In this document: positions 35,079 through 45,140 of the stretch, one piece after another
How the letters are laid out: the number at the start of each line of letters is the position of its first letter
How positions within the stretch are numbered: the stretch's first letter is position 1
Assembly (NCBI GenBank): GCA_943913135.1
Contig: CALTVE010000002.1
Span: forward strand, 434,001-498,000
From: an uncultured Francisella sp.
Lineage (GTDB): Bacteria > Pseudomonadota > Gammaproteobacteria > Burkholderiales > Neisseriaceae
Length of the DNA: 64,000 nucleotides
Reading direction: 5' to 3'
Notes under the pieces: generated by a model
What the model saw: only the letters and a program-made list of their open reading frames with translations
Database searches by the model: none
Told to the model about the DNA's origin: nothing
Made by a program: the position numbers and the translations under genes

Positions 35079-36887
35079 TTAAGAATGAAAATGCTGATAA
35101 ATTTTATTAGCGATATTAGAGCTAATACCTTCAACTTTAGCCAATTCTTCTTTACTGGCTGCTTTTACCCCTCTTAATCCCCCAAAACGCAGCAGTAAAG
35201 CTTTTTTACGCTTAGCGCCAATTAAAGGAATAGCGTCTAATTCCGATTTTTTACGATTATGAGCACGACGTTTGCGATGACCCGTGATGGCAAAGCGATG
35301 AGCTTCATCGCGTATAGTCTGAATCAGGAGTAAAGCGGGGTCACTTTCTTCCAATCGAATAGTTTTGTGCTCGGCGGGGATAATTAATTCTTCCAAACCT
35401 GGTTTACGGGTGGGCCCTTTAGCTACACCGACTATAGGAATAGTTAAGCCTAGGCTCTGCCACACTTTTAGCGCCACCGAAATTTGTCCTTTACCCCCAT
35501 CAATTAATACTAGGTCGGGGTAATTTTCTGGCTGGTTTTTATAGCGTCGGGTTAAGGTTTCTTCCATCGCAAGATAATCGTCCCCGCAGGTTACTTGACG
35601 CATGTTATAGCGTCGATAAGAGGAAGGCTGCATCGCGCCATTTTCATAGACTACGCAAGAACCGACCGTAGCTTCACCGAAAGTATGGCTGATATCAAAG
35701 CATTCAATGCGGCCTAAGTTTAGATGAAGAACTTCCTGTAAGCGCTTTAAGCGTGTTTTCTGCTGGCCGGTACTTAATTCTTTTTGTTGAATGGCCAATA
35801 AGGCGTTTTCTTCAGCCATTTTTAACCAGCGTTTTCGTTCTCCAATTACATTTTGACTAAACTGAATTTTGCGGCTGCTGTCAAAAATAAGAGCGCGTTG
35901 TAAAACTTCTGGAATAAAGAAGTTGCTGATGATAGTGTCGGGTTTTTCTCGACCTAAATAATGTTGAGCCAAAAAGTTATCGGTATATTCTTGGAGTCCT
36001 CCTTCAGGGAGCTCAGATCTATTTTTTAGAAAGCTTTTATCTCCTACATATTGGCCATTACGAATGCTAATCCATTGGATGGCAACCAAACTTTGAGCGG
36101 AAACCACTGCCAAGATATCTAAGTTTAATTCGGGATTATCCTGGCTATTGATAAATTGGTTTTTCTGTGTTTGATTTAAGGATACAATCTGATCGCGATA
36201 GCGCGCCGCTTGTTCAAAATTAAGTTTTTCCGACGCTTCATTCATTTTAAGTGTTAATTGCTCAATCAATGAATTGGTTTTGCCTTCTAGGAATATCATT
36301 GCCTCTTTAACATTGGTTTGATAATTTTCTTCGCTGGTTTCCCCCGTACAAGGGGCAGAGCAACGCTTAATTTGATAAAGTAAGCAAGGTCGGATGCGAT
36401 TGCGGAAAATACTGTTTTCGCAAATACGAATACGGAAAGTCTTTTGGATAAAAGAGATACTGGCGCGAACGTAATGGGTGTTGGTGTAGGGGCCAAAATA
36501 GTGGTCGGGCTTTTTTAAGGGGCCGCGGTAATAAGAAATGCGCGGAAATTTTTCACTAGAAATTTTGATAAAGGGATAACTTTTATCATCGCGGAAAATA
36601 ATATTGTATTTGGGATGGAGCGATTTAATTAGATTATTTTCTAAAATCAGCGCTTCTACCTCGTTATGCGTAACGGTAGTTTCTATTTTGTTTACTTGTG
36701 AGAGCATCAAAAGGGTGCGCGGCGCATGGTTGCGGCTGGTGAAATAACTTGCTACTCGAGCACGCAGATCCTTTGCTTTCCCTACATATAAAACAACTCC
36801 TTCCTTATCCAGCATACGGTACACGCCAGGACGATGGGGGAGGTTTTTAACAAAATGTAAAAGCTGTTTTTTATCTTTATCAGCCAT
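35079..36887 (-). CDS. uvrC: Excinuclease ABC subunit C
   Basis: Makes both incisions in nucleotide excision repair with UvrAB. The N-terminal GIY-YIG nuclease domain shows GVYRMLD and VLYVGKAKDLRAR (about 18-50), and the UVR motif is near 205-235. The C-terminal endonuclease V-like domain has FDISHTFG and VLIDGGKGQ, and the helix-hairpin-helix region ends the protein. At 602 residues it is standard. No LexA box was seen upstream. Confidence 0.97.
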   Translation of the reverse strand: MADKDKKQLLHFVKNLPHRPGVYRMLDKEGVVLYVGKAKDLRARVASYFTSRNHAPRTLLMLSQVNKIETTVTHNEVEALILENNLIKSLHPKYNIIFRDDKSYPFIKISSEKFPRISYYRGPLKKPDHYFGPYTNTHYVRASISFIQKTFRIRICENSIFRNRIRPCLLYQIKRCSAPCTGETSEENYQTNVKEAMIFLEGKTNSLIEQLTLKMNEASEKLNFEQAARYRDQIVSLNQTQKNQFINSQDNPELNLDILAVVSAQSLVAIQWISIRNGQYVGDKSFLKNRSELPEGGLQEYTDNFLAQHYLGREKPDTIISNFFIPEVLQRALIFDSSRKIQFSQNVIGERKRWLKMAEENALLAIQQKELSTGQQKTRLKRLQEVLHLNLGRIECFDISHTFGEATVGSCVVYENGAMQPSSYRRYNMRQVTCGDDYLAMEETLTRRYKNQPENYPDLVLIDGGKGQISVALKVWQSLGLTIPIVGVAKGPTRKPGLEELIIPAEHKTIRLEESDPALLLIQTIRDEAHRFAITGHRKRRAHNRKKSELDAIPLIGAKRKKALLLRFGGLRGVKAASKEELAKVEGISSNIANKIYQHFHS

Positions 36888-36902
36888 GCTTAGGCAGCAG
36901 CC

Positions 36903-37277
36903 CTAGTGACAAAAATGTGCCCTCGCTTTTTGGTATAGGGCTACTAAGGTGTCACGAGAAGCTTTGTCTTGTAGCGATTGAGCTTTTCGCAAATGGGCGT
37001 TTTCACGTTGACAGGCAGCTTGGTTGGCTAATTCGCCTGCTGTGAGTGTTGGGGTTAACTGTTTATTTTGACCTTTTTTGATAGATGGGGTAGTGGACTG
37101 CTCTTTTTCCTGAGTATCTTTATATCCATATAAAGCAGTGGGTGGGGCGTCGCCATAGGTACGGCCGTGATTAGAACTCCAGGTATAAACGGTATCTTGG
37201 GCTGATAAATAAATTGGAAAGAAAGTGAGTATACAGGTTAAAAGCTGAGTAGGATGTAACATATTTTCATTAAACAT
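36903..37277 (-). CDS. Small secreted protein with DUF4124-like N-terminus
   Basis: 124 residues with a signal peptide (about 1-26, ending LSAQ). Then comes VYTWSSNHGRTYGDAPPT, which resembles the DUF4124 pattern (Y-W-x-D/N-x2-G-x-x-x-x-D-x-P-P) of periplasmic proteins of unknown role. The C-terminal half is helical and rich in Gln, Ala and Lys, with two Cys. An internal ATG at 37262 is an alternative start. It lies 15 nt before uvrC on the same strand, so they are probably co-transcribed. A DNA-repair role is not implied. Confidence 0.8.
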   Translation of the reverse strand: MFNENMLHPTQLLTCILTFFPIYLSAQDTVYTWSSNHGRTYGDAPPTALYGYKDTQEKEQSTTPSIKKGQNKQLTPTLTAGELANQAACQRENAHLRKAQSLQDKASRDTLVALYQKARAHFCH

Positions 37278-37406
37278 TAAGAGATAAGGCCAATAAATCT
37301 ATTATCGATTAAAACGAGGACCGATGCAATCACAGTCAGAGTATCCTTACGCAAAAAGTATAAATTTGTTAAAATGAAAAAATTACCTCGAGCGGAAGCT
37401 TCAGAT

Positions 37407-38864
37407 ATGAAAATTCTAGAGAAAGCCTATACTTTTGATGATGTATTGTTAGTACCGGCCGCTTCTTCGGTGCTCCCTAGAGAAGTCAAATTATCTGCTC
37501 GGCTAAGTCGACATTTAAATTTAAAAATACCCCTGATTTCTGCCGCCATGGATACAGTGACAGAAGCGAAGTTAGCTATTTCTATGGCTCAAGAAGGGGG
37601 TATTGGCATTATTCATAAAAATATGAGCCCAGAAGAGCAGGCTCGGTGCGTGAGTAAAGTAAAACGCCATGAAAGCGGGGTCGTTAAAGACCCGGTTACT
37701 GTAAGTCCAGATCTGCTGATTAAAGAGGTAGTGGCACGTTCCCGTAAATATAAGATTTCTAGTTTGCCGGTGATAGAAAACGGTCAACTAGTGGGGTTGG
37801 TTACAAATCGCGACCTCCGCTTTGAAGAGCGTATGGATATTCCAGTGCGTGAAATCATGACCCGACGGCAGGACTTGGTCACCGTTCCCGAAGGGGTCTC
37901 TATAGAGACAGCTAAAGAGTTAATGCACTGCCACAAAGTGGAACGAGTACTGGTGATAAACGATAATTGGGAATTAAAAGGCTTAATTACCGTTAAAGAT
38001 ATTTTAAATACTTCAGCTTTTCCTGACGCTAATAAAGATGGACAAGGGCGGTTAATGGTAGGCGCTGCTGTCGGGGTGGCCGAAGGCAGTGAAGAAAGGA
38101 TTGCCGCCTTGGCAGAGGCTGGTGTCGATGTGGTTATTGTCGATACAGCGCACGCCCATCATGTGGGGGTGTTGAAACAGGTAAAATGGATTAAGCAGCG
38201 TTACCCTGATTTAGAAACGATTGGCGGCAATATTGCCACTAAAGAGGCGGCCCTTTCTTTAGTGGAAGCGGGAGTGGATGGGGTGAAAGTAGGGATAGGT
38301 CCAGGTTCGATCTGTACCACCCGCATTATCGCAGGCGTGGGTGTGCCGCAATTGACCGCAATCCATAATGTGAGTGAGGCATTAAAAGGAAGTGATATCC
38401 CTTTAATTGCCGATGGGGGGATCCGTTATTCAGGCGATGTCGCCAAGGCCTTAGCCGCTGGCGCTAATACTGTGATGTTAGGCAGCATGTTTGCCGGCAC
38501 AGATGAAGCACCTGGCGAGATCGAGCTTTATCAAGGGCGTTCTTATAAATCTTATCGCGGTATGGGCTCTTTGGCGGCCATGGCGAAAGGGTCAGCAGAC
38601 CGCTACTTTCAAAATGAGGCTGATACTGAAAAACTTGTGCCCGAAGGGATAGAAGGGCGAATGCCTTATAAAGGGCCGATCGTGCAAATCTTGCACCAAC
38701 TACTGGGAGGCCTCAGATCCAGTATGGGATACCTCGGCTGTGCCAATATAGAACAAATGCATCAGAAAGCCACTTTTGTAGAAATTACTTCCGCTGGTAT
38801 GGCAGAATCGCATGTACATGACGTACAGATTACCAAAGAAGCACCTAATTATCAGACACGTTAA
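37407..38864 (+). CDS. guaB: Inosine-5'-monophosphate dehydrogenase
   Basis: NAD-dependent IMP to XMP, the committed step to GMP. From 37407 it is 485 residues, starting MKILEKAYTFDDVLLVPA, the family N-terminus, with CGGAAG 8 nt upstream; the frame is open to 37374. Two CBS domains occupy about 95-205. Catalytic Cys303 is in GPGSICTTR and the flap contains YRGMGS. guaA does not follow; uvrA does, after 96 nt. Confidence 0.97.
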   Translation: MKILEKAYTFDDVLLVPAASSVLPREVKLSARLSRHLNLKIPLISAAMDTVTEAKLAISMAQEGGIGIIHKNMSPEEQARCVSKVKRHESGVVKDPVTVSPDLLIKEVVARSRKYKISSLPVIENGQLVGLVTNRDLRFEERMDIPVREIMTRRQDLVTVPEGVSIETAKELMHCHKVERVLVINDNWELKGLITVKDILNTSAFPDANKDGQGRLMVGAAVGVAEGSEERIAALAEAGVDVVIVDTAHAHHVGVLKQVKWIKQRYPDLETIGGNIATKEAALSLVEAGVDGVKVGIGPGSICTTRIIAGVGVPQLTAIHNVSEALKGSDIPLIADGGIRYSGDVAKALAAGANTVMLGSMFAGTDEAPGEIELYQGRSYKSYRGMGSLAAMAKGSADRYFQNEADTEKLVPEGIEGRMPYKGPIVQILHQLLGGLRSSMGYLGCANIEQMHQKATFVEITSAGMAESHVHDVQITKEAPNYQTR

Positions 38865-38960
38865 GAGAGTAGCTGATTCATTATTTTGAAGACACTGGAT
38901 GCTGGCTTTTAAAGCTAGGCCTGCTTCTTGGAGCGCGTTGTATTTTAATGGGAGAGTAAG

Positions 38961-41801
38961 GTGGATTTCATCAAAGTGCGGGGCGCAAGAACCCATAACT
39001 TAAAAAATATCAATCTAGACATCCCTCGTGACAAATTAGTAGTAATAACCGGTTTATCGGGGAGCGGTAAATCGTCCTTGGCTTTTGATACCTTGTACGC
39101 TGAAGGTCAGCGGCGGTATGTGGAAAGCTTATCTGCTTATGCACGGCAGTTTTTACAGATGATGAATAAACCGGATGTCGATTTAATTGAAGGATTATCG
39201 CCGGCAGTCTCCATTGAACAAAAGGCAACCAGTCATAACCCCCGATCGACGGTAGGAACCACTACAGAGATTTATGATTACTTACGCCTGCTGTATGCCC
39301 GAGTAGGCACCCCTTACTGCCTCTATCATAATTTACCCTTGCAAAGTCAAACGGTCTCGGAGATGGTAGATGCAGTATTGGCCTTAAACAAGGACACTAA
39401 AATCATGATATTAGCGCCGATGGTGCAAAATCGTAAGGGCGAATTTGTTCACCTGTGGGAATCTTTAAAAGTGCAGGGATTTGTGCGCGTACGTGTCGAT
39501 GGCCAATTATATGATATTGAAGAAGCACCTTCCTTAGAAAAAAATCATAAACACACCCTAGAAGTAGTGGTCGATCGTTTAAAGGTACGTCCTGAAGTGC
39601 GGCAACGGTTGGCAGAAAGTTTTGAGGTGGCTTTACGCCTGGCTGATGAAAAGGCAGTGGCGGAAAACATCGATACTGGTGAAAGATTAAACTTCTCGGC
39701 GCGTTTTTCTTGTCCGCGATGTTCTTATAATCTATGGGAATTAGAGCCACGTCTTTTTAGTTTTAATAATCCAGTAGGCGCTTGCCCGACTTGCAATGGC
39801 TTAGGTAAGGTATATCGCTTTGATGAACGCAAGGTAGTAGTTCATCCAGAATTATCTTTAGCTTCGGGAGCAATTAAAGGTTGGGATAAGCGTAATAGTT
39901 TTTCCTACCAGATTATTTTAGGCATCGCTGCCCATTATGGTTTTGATCCGCACACTCCTTTTCAAGATTTACCGAAAACGGTCCAACAGGTGATTTTATA
40001 TGGTTCGGGTAAAGAAATAATTAGCTTTGAAATTCAATGGAGGGGCGGTCGGCATCGGACCCAACAACATGTTTTTGAGGGGGTGATTCCCAATTTATCG
40101 CGTCGTCTAAAGGAAGCTGAATCCCGAGTGGTGCGGGAAGAAATCTCTACTTATCAATCGTATTCGATTTGCCCTGAGTGTGAGGGGGCGCGTATCCGCA
40201 AAGAAGCGCGATTTGTAAAAATTGGTGGTCTGGCAATTAGTGATGTCGCGGCCTTGAATTTACAAAAGGAATATGATTTTTTATCGTCGCTGCCATTGCA
40301 AGGCAAGGATGCAGTGATTGCAGAAAAAATTCTAAAAGAAATCGATAGTCGATTAAAATTTTTAATTAATTTAGGACTTAATTACTTAACTTTAGCGCGC
40401 AGCACGGAAACTTTATCGGGCGGAGAGGCTCAACGGATTCGTTTAGCCAGTCAAATTGGTTCTGGCTTAACCAGTGTGATTTATGTACTGGATGAACCTT
40501 CGATTGGCTTGCACCAAAGAGATAATGATCGCTTATTACAGACTTTGTTGCATCTCCGTGATTTAGGAAATAGTGTTTTGGTAGTAGAACACGATGAAGA
40601 GGCCATTCGCGCCGCAGACTTTGTCATCGACATGGGTCCAGGCGCAGGAGAACACGGAGGAAAGGTGGTTATTGCCGCCTCACCTGCAGAAGTGGCACGT
40701 TGTGAGCAATCCCTTACTGGGCAATATTTAAGTGGTAAAAAGCAGATTAGCTATTCGTCTGAACGCAAATTACCCGACCCTGATAAAATGTTGGTTTTAA
40801 AAGGAGCCAGAGGTAATAACTTAAAAAACATTGATTTACATTTGCCTTTAGGTTTAATCACCTGTGTCACCGGGGTATCGGGCAGCGGTAAATCAACGTT
40901 GATCAATGACACCCTAGCTAAGGTTTTAGCGGTTGAACTCAATGGGGCACACGAAGAAAGCGCGCCTTATGATTCTATAGAAGGCTTAGAGCATCTTGAT
41001 AAGGTAATCAATGTCGATCAATCGCCTATCGGCCGTACACCCCGTTCAAATCCAGCCACTTATATTGGGCTGTTTACGCCTATTCGCGAGCTTTTTGCTA
41101 AGACGCCACTGGCTAGAGAGCGGGGTTATACGATGGGCCGCTTTAGTTTTAATGTGAAGGGGGGGCGGTGCGAAGCATGCGAAGGCGATGGGGTATTGAA
41201 GATAGAAATGCATTTTTTATCGGATGTCTATGTCTTATGTGATGTGTGCCATGGTACAAGGTATAACCGTGAAACTTTGGAAGTAACTTATAAAGGGAAA
41301 ACGATCAGCGATGTACTAAATATGACGGTTGATACCGCGCTGGAGTTTTTTGCCAATGTACCAGCGGTGACTAAAAAACTGCAAATCATGCATGAAGTGG
41401 GCTTAGGCTATATTCGTTTAGGACAAAGTGCCACTACTTTATCAGGGGGGGAAGCACAACGAATTAAACTAGCACTGGAACTTTCAAAAAGAGATACCGG
41501 GCGCACATTTTATATTCTTGATGAGCCTACCACTGGGTTACATTTTGCTGATATCGCTATGTTGCTTGATTTGATTAAAAAACTTAATAAAAAAGGCAAT
41601 ACCATCGTTATTATCGAACATAACCTCGATGTAATTAAATGCGCTGACTATATTATTGATTTGGGCCCAGAAGGGGGTAGTGAAGGAGGGCAGATTATTA
41701 CTACCGGCACTCCGGAAAAAGTAAGCCACACTAAGAGGTCTTACACGGGCCAATATTTGCTTCCTTATTTACAAGTAAAAAAAGCTATTGCAAAGAAGTA
41801 A
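38961..41801 (+). CDS. uvrA: Excinuclease ABC subunit A
   Basis: Damage-recognition ATPase of nucleotide excision repair. The start is GTG at 38961 with GGAGAG upstream. It has two ABC modules: Walker A GLSGSGKSS (about 32-40) and GVSGSGKST, each with a signature LSGGEAQRI. Zinc-binding CxxC pairs are CPRC/CPTC and CEAC/CDVC. At 946 residues it is full length (E. coli 940). No LexA operator of the CTGT-N8-ACAG type was seen upstream. Confidence 0.98.
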   Translation: MDFIKVRGARTHNLKNINLDIPRDKLVVITGLSGSGKSSLAFDTLYAEGQRRYVESLSAYARQFLQMMNKPDVDLIEGLSPAVSIEQKATSHNPRSTVGTTTEIYDYLRLLYARVGTPYCLYHNLPLQSQTVSEMVDAVLALNKDTKIMILAPMVQNRKGEFVHLWESLKVQGFVRVRVDGQLYDIEEAPSLEKNHKHTLEVVVDRLKVRPEVRQRLAESFEVALRLADEKAVAENIDTGERLNFSARFSCPRCSYNLWELEPRLFSFNNPVGACPTCNGLGKVYRFDERKVVVHPELSLASGAIKGWDKRNSFSYQIILGIAAHYGFDPHTPFQDLPKTVQQVILYGSGKEIISFEIQWRGGRHRTQQHVFEGVIPNLSRRLKEAESRVVREEISTYQSYSICPECEGARIRKEARFVKIGGLAISDVAALNLQKEYDFLSSLPLQGKDAVIAEKILKEIDSRLKFLINLGLNYLTLARSTETLSGGEAQRIRLASQIGSGLTSVIYVLDEPSIGLHQRDNDRLLQTLLHLRDLGNSVLVVEHDEEAIRAADFVIDMGPGAGEHGGKVVIAASPAEVARCEQSLTGQYLSGKKQISYSSERKLPDPDKMLVLKGARGNNLKNIDLHLPLGLITCVTGVSGSGKSTLINDTLAKVLAVELNGAHEESAPYDSIEGLEHLDKVINVDQSPIGRTPRSNPATYIGLFTPIRELFAKTPLARERGYTMGRFSFNVKGGRCEACEGDGVLKIEMHFLSDVYVLCDVCHGTRYNRETLEVTYKGKTISDVLNMTVDTALEFFANVPAVTKKLQIMHEVGLGYIRLGQSATTLSGGEAQRIKLALELSKRDTGRTFYILDEPTTGLHFADIAMLLDLIKKLNKKGNTIVIIEHNLDVIKCADYIIDLGPEGGSEGGQIITTGTPEKVSHTKRSYTGQYLLPYLQVKKAIAKK

Positions 41802-42122
41802 GTTGATCCCCGTGATTTTCTTTATCTGGCCTTTAGAAAAGATATAAGCAGTTTTTCTATTTACCGATAATTAGGGTTTTCAATGCTATTTCACACCGAC
41901 TTGAAATATTAAAAAATGAGAAAGTTTAAGTAGCATAAGAGATATTAGCAGCGGTCCTTGCAATTTTCCTCTGTTAAGGGTAAGAGCCTCTATCAAAATA
42001 GGTAAGAGGGCTTCTTTAGAGAGTTTTTCTTCTGAAATTTTATTAATCGTTATATATAATTCTCAATCAGTCTTTAGTCCTAAAATTCTAATAACAAATA
42101 TTTTTACCAGAGGTAAGAAGCA
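41802..42122 (+). promoter_or_regulatory. Intergenic region with candidate promoter for the PriCT-2 gene
   Basis: 321 nt without a gene. CTGAAA (42032-42037), a 17-nt spacer and TATAAT (42055-42060) form a plausible sigma-70 promoter about 63 nt before the GTG at 42123. AGAGGT follows as Shine-Dalgarno. No terminator for uvrA was recognised. Confidence 0.5.
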
Positions 42123-42908
42123 GTGGAAAAAATAGATCTCCAGAAGGCAGAAGAATTGGTGACTTTCATCGATGCTAAACCTCGAGATACTTGGATCAAA
42201 GTGGGAACTGGGTTAAAGCATGAATATGGAGATGAAGCGTTTGACGCCTGGGATCGGTGGAGTAGAACAGCCGATAACTATGACCCCAAGGTGATGCAAG
42301 GGCAATGGAAATCTTTCAAGAAAGATTGTGTAAGAATGGGGACTATTGTTTATCTTGCTAAAAAAGGGGGCTGGCAGCAGAAGGAGCGTAAATCCGCAAA
42401 AGGGCCCTTAGAAAATAATGCCGAGAAACTACAAGTAGAGGGAGTTGCGCAAAAGAAAAACACTCTAACTCGAGAAAACAATAGTAATAGAAAATTTAAA
42501 AAATGGACCCTACCAAAGGTGGAAGAAGAGTTACTGACTTACATTGACCCTCAACCTTTGGGACATTGGATTACAGTGGGAGTTGGGCTAAAGGATGAAT
42601 TTGGCGATAAAGCATTTAGTGCATGGGATCGGTGGAGCAAAGCGGCTGATAATTATGATTCTACGGTAATGGAAGCACAATGGGATGCTCTGAAGACAAG
42701 TCCAGATTCAGATTACGTACATTTTGGGAGTGTCATTCATCTGGCTAAAGAAGGGGGCTGGCATTCAGGAAAGACAGGTTCCCCAAAAGGTAGGATTAAT
42801 AGAAAGACAAATCCAATTTGGCAAACCAACCTATTGTCAAGAGAGGGAATTGGTTTACTTGCTGCTATTTTAACTCTTTTAAGCACTGCAATCGCTTTCT
42901 TTAAATAA
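42123..42908 (+). CDS. Tandem PriCT-2 domain protein with C-terminal membrane anchor
   Basis: 261 residues, start GTG with AGAGGT 8-12 nt upstream. Two copies of a PriCT-2 (primase C-terminal 2) like domain occupy about 8-84 and 131-213. Each has the pattern W-I-x-VG-x-GLK, GD-x-AF-x-AWDRWS, ADNYD, then x-QW and LAK-x-GGW. The linker (85-130) is charged and low-complexity. One hydrophobic helix at 242-260 ends two residues from the C-terminus, like a tail anchor. PriCT-2 is normally found at the C-terminus of phage and plasmid primases; no primase or helicase domain is present here. The function is unknown. It stands alone between uvrA and a convergent small secreted protein. Confidence 0.85.
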   Translation: MEKIDLQKAEELVTFIDAKPRDTWIKVGTGLKHEYGDEAFDAWDRWSRTADNYDPKVMQGQWKSFKKDCVRMGTIVYLAKKGGWQQKERKSAKGPLENNAEKLQVEGVAQKKNTLTRENNSNRKFKKWTLPKVEEELLTYIDPQPLGHWITVGVGLKDEFGDKAFSAWDRWSKAADNYDSTVMEAQWDALKTSPDSDYVHFGSVIHLAKEGGWHSGKTGSPKGRINRKTNPIWQTNLLSREGIGLLAAILTLLSTAIAFFK

Positions 42909-43155
42909 ATCCAGAGTTAGGCAATCACACTAATTGCTGGGATCCTTCTCTCTATCTAATAGCTATTTGCTGCTAAGCGCCTCTTTCGCTAAAAAATAAA
43001 AGCAATAGGCTTAATTGGGATAGCAAACTGCAAAATCGTGCCTCCATGGCTGATTCGTTTAGAGATCTTGGAAGGGTAGGATGTTCAACCCTCAATTTTA
43101 AGACGCCTAAGTTTTTCTAAAAAAGAAAGAATGAGGCGCCTTCTTAAAAAAGTAT

Positions 43156-43488
43156 TTAAAATAAGAATAAATGGCCGCTGACAGGGGTTTCATTAAAGCC
43201 GCAAGTTGTAGAGACCCATTTACCATCGCTTCTACCGATGGTATAGGTTTCAGATAAAGGCCGTACGCGCCCATCAATATTTCGTTGGCACAGGACTTCT
43301 ACCTTAATGTCACGTTTTTTGTTTGTGTCATTAGTGCAATAGGCCCCGAAGGTGCGACCCTGGATTTCACCATCGGCACAGGCTACTGCGGTATCCTCTT
43401 TATTTTTGCCATTGTTTTTTTTAGCCAAAACAGGGGTGGACAGGCTTAAACTTAACAGTAAAGCGAGCGCTAGACTTTTTTTAGACAT
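43156..43488 (-). CDS. Small secreted cysteine-containing protein, function unknown
   Basis: 110 residues with a clear Sec signal peptide (1-22, ending PVLA) and an AAGGAAAAAAC Shine-Dalgarno region before the ATG. The mature part starts with a Lys/Asn-rich stretch and has four Cys (37, 51, 67, 96), enough for two disulfides. The C-terminus is hydrophobic (GHLFLF). I recognise no family. It is convergent with the PriCT-2 gene and followed on its strand by no close gene. A periplasmic or secreted role is inferred only from the signal peptide. Confidence 0.8.
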   Translation of the reverse strand: MSKKSLALALLLSLSLSTPVLAKKNNGKNKEDTAVACADGEIQGRTFGAYCTNDTNKKRDIKVEVLCQRNIDGRVRPLSETYTIGRSDGKWVSTTCGFNETPVSGHLFLF

Positions 43489-43567
43489 GTTTTTTCCTTG
43501 CTAAAGGGGCTATAGAAAAGCTTATTATAACCGAGGGGTTATAAAAATAAAGCGTTTCTTTAATGAC

Positions 43568-45112
43568 TTAATGATTAGAAAAAGGTTTTAAAAATTGCTC
43601 ATAAGCAGGGTCCTCGGTAAATTCCTGGTAGGCATAACCTATTTTTTGCGCAAACATTAAAAATTGGCTTTGGCCATCATTGGCTTCATCAATGCCGATA
43701 AGGACCCGGCCGTAATCTGAACCATGGTTGCGATAGTGAAATAAAGTAATATTCCAATGTTTGGGTAAACTGGCTAAAAAGTTACCCAAAGCACCCGGAA
43801 ATTCTGGGAATTCAAAGGTAAACAGTCTTTCTTTGCTCAGGGACTGAGTTTTGCCTCCGACCATATGCCGTAAATGGATTTTGGCAATTTCATTATTGCT
43901 TAGATCGATAAACGCGAGGCCAGCTTTTTTAAGGTCCTCAAGGGCTTGGGTCCGATCTTCACTGCCACTGGTTTGGATACCCACAAAAATGTGCGCTTTT
44001 TCTGGCTCGCCATAGCGATAATTAAATTCTGTGATATTTCTATCTTTAATCAAACGCATAAAAGACAGAAAGCTACCTGGGACTTCAGGGATAGTTACTG
44101 AGAGGAGCAGTTCTTTTTGTTCAGTTAATTCAGTACGTTCTGATATGTGGCGCAAGCGGTGAAAATTCATATTGGCGCCGCTTAAAATAGCGATTAAATT
44201 TTTGCCAGCTAGAGCGTTTTTTTTCACATATTGCTTTAACCCTGCCAAAGACAGGGCTCCTGAAGGCTCGACGATGGCTCGTGTATCGTCAAAAACTTCT
44301 TTAACGGCTGCACAGATGGCATCGGTATCAACCAGAATAATATCGTCTAACAGCGTTTGACAAAGACAGAAGGTAAGTTTGCCTACTTCTTTAACCGCTG
44401 TACCATCGGCAAATAAGCCAACATGAGGTAAGGAAAGAATTTCTCCTCGCACGATTGATTGTTGCATGGCAGCTGAATCTTTGCTTTGTACCCCGATAAC
44501 TTTGATATCAGGGCGTACGTTTTTAATGAAGGCAGCGATGCCTGCAGCTAAACCCCCTCCGCCAATAGGGACAAAGATAGCTTCTATGGGTTTAGACAGC
44601 TGACTAATTATTTCCAAAGCAATAGTGCCTTGACCGGCGATGACTTCCTCGTCATCAAAAGGCGGGATATAGGTTAAGTTGTTTTCCTTGATCAGTTTTT
44701 GTGCCTTTTCATAGGCTTCAGAAAAAGACTGACCGTGCAAAATCACTTGAGCCCCAAAACGTTTTACGGCATCGATCTTAATTTGGGGGGTCGTGATGGG
44801 CATGATAATCGTCGCCGGATAAGCCAGTTTTTGTGCCGATAAAGCAACTCCTTGCGCATGGTTGCCAGCACTGGCGGTAATAATCCCTTTTTTTCCCAGT
44901 GTAGGCTCAAGTTTCGCTATTTTGTTATAAGCCCCGCGAATTTTGAAAGAAAAGATCGGTTGTAGATCCTCTCTTTTAAAAAAAACCTGGTTATTAAGGC
45001 GTTCAGAAAGAATAATTCCACGCTCTAAAGGAGTTTTATACGCAACCTCATAAACCGCGGAAGTGAGAATGCGATTAACTAAGGAACGGGCGAGCGCGGT
45101 AGTTTCAGACAT
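43568..45112 (-). CDS. ilvA: Threonine ammonia-lyase, biosynthetic (IlvA)
   Basis: PLP enzyme converting threonine to 2-oxobutanoate for isoleucine synthesis. The ATG at 45112 gives 514 residues, the same as E. coli IlvA; the frame is open to 45169. The PLP Lys is in FSFKIRGAYNK and the glycine loop is GGGGLAAGI. The C-terminal third holds two ACT-like regulatory domains, so isoleucine feedback is expected. Neither start has a good Shine-Dalgarno. It follows gltX with a hairpin between them. Confidence 0.96.
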   Translation of the reverse strand: MSETTALARSLVNRILTSAVYEVAYKTPLERGIILSERLNNQVFFKREDLQPIFSFKIRGAYNKIAKLEPTLGKKGIITASAGNHAQGVALSAQKLAYPATIIMPITTPQIKIDAVKRFGAQVILHGQSFSEAYEKAQKLIKENNLTYIPPFDDEEVIAGQGTIALEIISQLSKPIEAIFVPIGGGGLAAGIAAFIKNVRPDIKVIGVQSKDSAAMQQSIVRGEILSLPHVGLFADGTAVKEVGKLTFCLCQTLLDDIILVDTDAICAAVKEVFDDTRAIVEPSGALSLAGLKQYVKKNALAGKNLIAILSGANMNFHRLRHISERTELTEQKELLLSVTIPEVPGSFLSFMRLIKDRNITEFNYRYGEPEKAHIFVGIQTSGSEDRTQALEDLKKAGLAFIDLSNNEIAKIHLRHMVGGKTQSLSKERLFTFEFPEFPGALGNFLASLPKHWNITLFHYRNHGSDYGRVLIGIDEANDGQSQFLMFAQKIGYAYQEFTEDPAYEQFLKPFSNH

Positions 45113-45140
45113 GGCAGAGAGAAAATATAAAAAGCGGATT

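Noticed and set aside
43103..43145. Imperfect inverted repeat between the PriCT-2 gene and the secreted-protein gene as a terminator
   Set aside because: The stem needs a 3-nt bulge and a long loop, so it is too weak to call.
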